Source: Bradyrhizobium betae (GTDB taxonomy: Bacteria > Pseudomonadota > Alphaproteobacteria > Rhizobiales > Xanthobacteraceae). Taken from it: a DNA stretch of 64,000 bases. A program made the position numbers and the translations under genes. A model generated the notes under the pieces. The model was not told where the DNA came from and did no database searches. It saw only the letters and a program-made list of their open reading frames with translations. The stretch covers positions 3,354,501 through 3,418,500 of the forward strand of contig NZ_CP044543.1 in assembly GCF_008932115.1 (NCBI RefSeq). Reading direction: 5' to 3'. Position 1 is the stretch's first letter. Every line of letters starts with the position of its first letter. Positions 61,721-64,000 of the stretch are shown piece by piece.

Positions 61721-63121
61721 ATGGCTACCTACGATCTCGTCGTCATCGGCACCGGACCTGGCGGTTATGTCTGCGCGGTGCGCGCAGCCCAGCTCGGCAT
61801 GAAAGTCGCGGTGGTGGAAAAGAACGCCACGCTCGGCGGCACCTGCCTCAATGTCGGCTGCATGCCGTCGAAGGCGCTGCTGCACGCCTCCGAGATGTTC
61901 GAGGAAGCCGGGCACTCCTTTGCCAAGATGGGCGTGTCGGTTTCCGCGCCGAAGCTCGAACTGCCCGCGATGATGAACTTCAAGCAGCAGGGCATCGACG
62001 GCAACGTCAAGGGCGTCGAGTTCCTGATGAAGAAGAACAAGATCGACGTGCTCAAGGGCACCGGCAAGATCCTGGGCACGGGCAAGGTCGAGATCTCCGC
62101 CGACGGCAAGTCGCAGGTCGTCGAGACCAAGAACATCGTGATTGCCACCGGCTCGGACATCGCGCGCCTCAAGGGCATCGAGATCGACGAGAAGCGCATC
62201 GTGTCGTCGACCGGCGCGCTGTCGCTCGACAAGGTCCCGGGCAAGCTCCTGATCGTCGGCGCCGGCGTGATCGGACTCGAGCTCGGCTCGGTCTGGCATC
62301 GTCTCGGCGCCGAAGTCGTCGTGGTCGAATTCCTCGATCGCATCCTGCCCGGCATGGACGGCGAGATCGCCAAGCAATTCCAGCGCATCCTCGAGAAGCA
62401 GGGCTTTGCGTTCAAGCTAGGAGCCAAGGTCACCGCCGTCGATACCTCGGGCAAGACGCTGAAGGCGACGATCGAGCCTGCTGCCGGCGGTACCGCCGAG
62501 ACGTTAGAGGCCGACGTCGTGCTCGTCGCCATCGGCCGCGTGCCCTACACCGATAGCCTCGGCCTGAAGGAAGCCGGCGTCGCGCTCGATCCCCGCCGCC
62601 GCGTGCAGATTGATCCGCACTTCGCCACCAGCCTCAAGGGCGTCTATGCCATCGGCGACGTCGTTGCAGGCCCGATGCTCGCGCACAAGGCCGAGGACGA
62701 GGGCGTCGCGGTTGCGGAGATCATCGCGGGCCAGGCCGGCCATGTGAACTACGACGTTATCCCAGGCGTCGTGTATACCAGCCCGGAAGTGTCCTCCGTC
62801 GGCAAGACCGAGGAGGAACTGAAGCAGGCGGGTGTGGCTTATACGGTCGGAAAGTTTCCGTTTACCGCCAACGGCCGCTCCAAGGTCAACCAGACCACCG
62901 ACGGCTTTGTGAAGATTCTCGCAGATGCGAAGACCGATCGCGTGCTCGGCGTGCACATCATCGGCATCGGGGCCGGAGAAATGATCCATGAAGCCTGCGT
63001 TCTCATGGAATTTGGCGGCAGTGCGGAGGATCTCGCGCGCACCTGCCACGCGCACCCGACCCGCTCCGAGGCCGTCAAGGAAGCCGCGCTTGCAGTCGGC
63101 AAGCGGGCCATCCATATGTAG
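61721..63121 (+). CDS. lpdA: Dihydrolipoyl dehydrogenase (E3)
   Basis: FAD-dependent E3 of the 2-oxoglutarate dehydrogenase complex, reoxidising lipoyl groups with NAD+; 466 residues. FAD motif [15 protein letters not shown], the redox disulfide C42/C47 in [16 protein letters not shown]-binding [15 protein letters not shown], and the His-Glu pair H445/E450 in HAHPTRSE. Third enzyme after sucA and sucB; the SDR gene is between. Confidence 0.97.
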   Translation: MATYDLVVIGTGPGGYVCAVRAAQLGMKVAVVEKNATLGGTCLNVGCMPSKALLHASEMFEEAGHSFAKMGVSVSAPKLELPAMMNFKQQGIDGNVKGVEFLMKKNKIDVLKGTGKILGTGKVEISADGKSQVVETKNIVIATGSDIARLKGIEIDEKRIVSSTGALSLDKVPGKLLIVGAGVIGLELGSVWHRLGAEVVVVEFLDRILPGMDGEIAKQFQRILEKQGFAFKLGAKVTAVDTSGKTLKATIEPAAGGTAETLEADVVLVAIGRVPYTDSLGLKEAGVALDPRRRVQIDPHFATSLKGVYAIGDVVAGPMLAHKAEDEGVAVAEIIAGQAGHVNYDVIPGVVYTSPEVSSVGKTEEELKQAGVAYTVGKFPFTANGRSKVNQTTDGFVKILADAKTDRVLGVHIIGIGAGEMIHEACVLMEFGGSAEDLARTCHAHPTRSEAVKEAALAVGKRAIHM

Positions 63122-63155
63122 GCCACGCGCCGAGCTGAATCGGGCGGGACAACAT

Positions 63156-63686
63156 ATGCTGCGCCGCCTTCTTCAACCGGTCTGGGTCCTGCTGGCGATC
63201 ATCTTCCTGATCGAAGCCTGGCTGTGGGACCATCTCGAACCGATCGTCGCGCGGATTGTCGCACTCATTCCGCTCGCCCGCTTCAAGCAATGGCTGACGG
63301 AGCGTGTCGATGCGCTCCCGCCGGCGATGACGCTGATCGTGTTCGCGGTGCCGATCCTTCCGCTGTTTCCGCTCAAGCTGGCCGGCCTGTATCTGCTCAC
63401 GCATGAATACTGGCTCACCGGCATGTCCACGTTCTTGTTCGCCAAGATGGTCGGCGTCGGCGTCACCGCCTTCGTGTTCGACGTCACGCGCGACAAGCTG
63501 CTCGAGATGCGCTGGTTCGAGCGGATCTACGATTTCGTGCTGAAGCTGCGCGCCAAGGCGTCCGAGCTGGTCGACCCGATCAAGCGGCGCATCCGGGAGC
63601 TGATCTCCGGCAACGGCGAAGGCTGGTCCTCCCGCACGCTCCGCCTGATCCAGCGCTTCCGCAAGAGCGTGCACGAAGCGCGGTGA
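63156..63686 (+). CDS. Hypothetical membrane protein
   Basis: 176 residues, function unknown. Two or three hydrophobic segments (LLQPVWVLLAIIFLIEAWLW, MTLIVFAVPILPLFPLKLAGLYLL, FLFAKMVGVGVTAFVFD), then a basic amphipathic C-terminus (KLRAKASELVDPIKRRIREL). ATG 63156 begins the first helix. It follows lpdA by 34 bases and may be cotranscribed with it. Confidence 0.78.
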   Translation: MLRRLLQPVWVLLAIIFLIEAWLWDHLEPIVARIVALIPLARFKQWLTERVDALPPAMTLIVFAVPILPLFPLKLAGLYLLTHEYWLTGMSTFLFAKMVGVGVTAFVFDVTRDKLLEMRWFERIYDFVLKLRAKASELVDPIKRRIRELISGNGEGWSSRTLRLIQRFRKSVHEAR

Positions 63687-63710
63687 TTGCCGCGGCAATC
63701 AAGCTATCGC

Positions 63711-63840
63711 CGTCACTCTGAGGTGGCCGCTTCTTCAGCGGCCCTCGAAGAGTGACGGCCCGGCTGCATCTCGGCCGTTCATCCTTCGAGGCTCCCCGCG
63801 CGATGCCGTGCATCGCGCGCCTCGCACCTCAGGATGACGG
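63711..63840. repeat. Palindromic intergenic repeat, family G
   Basis: CGTCACTCTGAGGTGGCCGC and the CTTCGAAGAGTGACGG-type partner on the left, CATCCTTCGAGGCTCCCCGC and GCACCTCAGGATGACGG on the right. It has arms GCCGCTTCTTCAGCGGC and GCGCGATG..CATCGCGC. A further family, seen once here. Confidence 0.75.
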
Positions 63841-63862
63841 GACGAACCGCCGGCCACACCCC

Positions 63863-64000
63863 TCAATGCAAATGCAGCAGATGCGGCCACCACAGGCCGA
63901 GCGCGGTCATGAGGATGCCGCCCAGCGTCAGGATGCCGGCGACATAGGCGAGTGCGAACATGCCGGTGATGATGGTGGCCGACGCCAGCACGATGCCGAT
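63863..64000 (-). CDS. Membrane protein, C-terminal part
   Basis: Only the last 45 codons are inside the window. They encode one or two hydrophobic stretches (TIITGMFALAYVAGILTLGG, LMTALGLWWPHLLHLH) ending at a TGA at 63865-63863. A polytopic membrane protein is likely, but no family can be named. Confidence 0.6.
   Translation of the reverse strand: MGIVLASATIITGMFALAYVAGILTLGGILMTALGLWWPHLLHLH

Overview
The window looks like chromosomal core DNA of a Bradyrhizobium or close Nitrobacteraceae relative (Rhizobiales). Reasons: high G+C throughout; the divergent acnA / ccmABCDG arrangement; the order mdh, sucC, sucD, sucA, sucB, lpdA; a malonyl-CoA synthetase that reads very like the Rhodopseudomonas palustris enzyme as I remember it; DUF2794, DUF1223 and DUF2336 proteins; and several families of palindromic intergenic repeats typical of this lineage. 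The genus is inferred from recall. I saw no phage, transposase, CRISPR array, rRNA or tRNA.

Layout. 1-14 kb: the start of sdhC (cut by the window edge), a TauE/SafE exporter, matB, an SDR, a fasciclin-domain secreted protein, a cytochrome b plus Tat-exported molybdopterin oxidoreductase pair, a YbfB-type MFS permease, leuB, asd, a beta-carbonic anhydrase and a CitE-like lyase. 14-21 kb is the most accessory part: an SDR divergent from an AraC regulator, a DUF6455 gene with a decayed second copy nearby, an alpha/beta hydrolase, a DXD glycosyltransferase, leuD, a minimal zinc metallopeptidase and three small secreted proteins. 21-27 kb (minus strand): leuC and the housekeeping run ffh, rpsP, rimM, trmD, rplS. 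27-36 kb: an MBL-fold hydrolase, a SIMPL / GyrI-like secreted pair, dapF-mtaB, a DUF2336 protein, an RluA-type pseudouridine synthase, ftsY and ispZ. 36-43 kb: cytochrome c biogenesis genes ccmA-B-C-D-G opposite acnA, with an ICE-like (Irr box) motif in the divergent region, then a DUF1223 protein. 43-52 kb: a candidate small RNA with a strong terminator, DUF2794, a GNAT acetyltransferase, a Bax inhibitor-1 family protein, a YbbAP-type ABC exporter divergent from a TesA-like esterase, thpR and zapE. 52-64 kb: a TCA block (mdh, sucC, a DUF1579-like gene, sucD, sucA, sucB, an SDR, lpdA), a membrane protein, and the C-terminus of another at the right edge.

Functionally the window joins central carbon flow (sdhC, acnA, mdh, 2-oxoglutarate dehydrogenase, succinyl-CoA synthetase) with respiratory maturation (ccm), leucine and aspartate-family amino acid synthesis (leuB, leuC, leuD, asd, dapF), and SRP targeting plus ribosome assembly.

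Between the genes lie about twenty palindromic repeat elements in at least seven sequence families. Several sit inside operons, one supplies the C-terminus and stop codon of rimM, and a 16-bp palindrome recurs inside members of two otherwise different families. No clearly new multigene system is evident. The best leads are the small RNA near 43.5 kb, the modular repeats, the gene inserted between sucC and sucD, and the Tat-lipoprotein molybdoenzyme pair.
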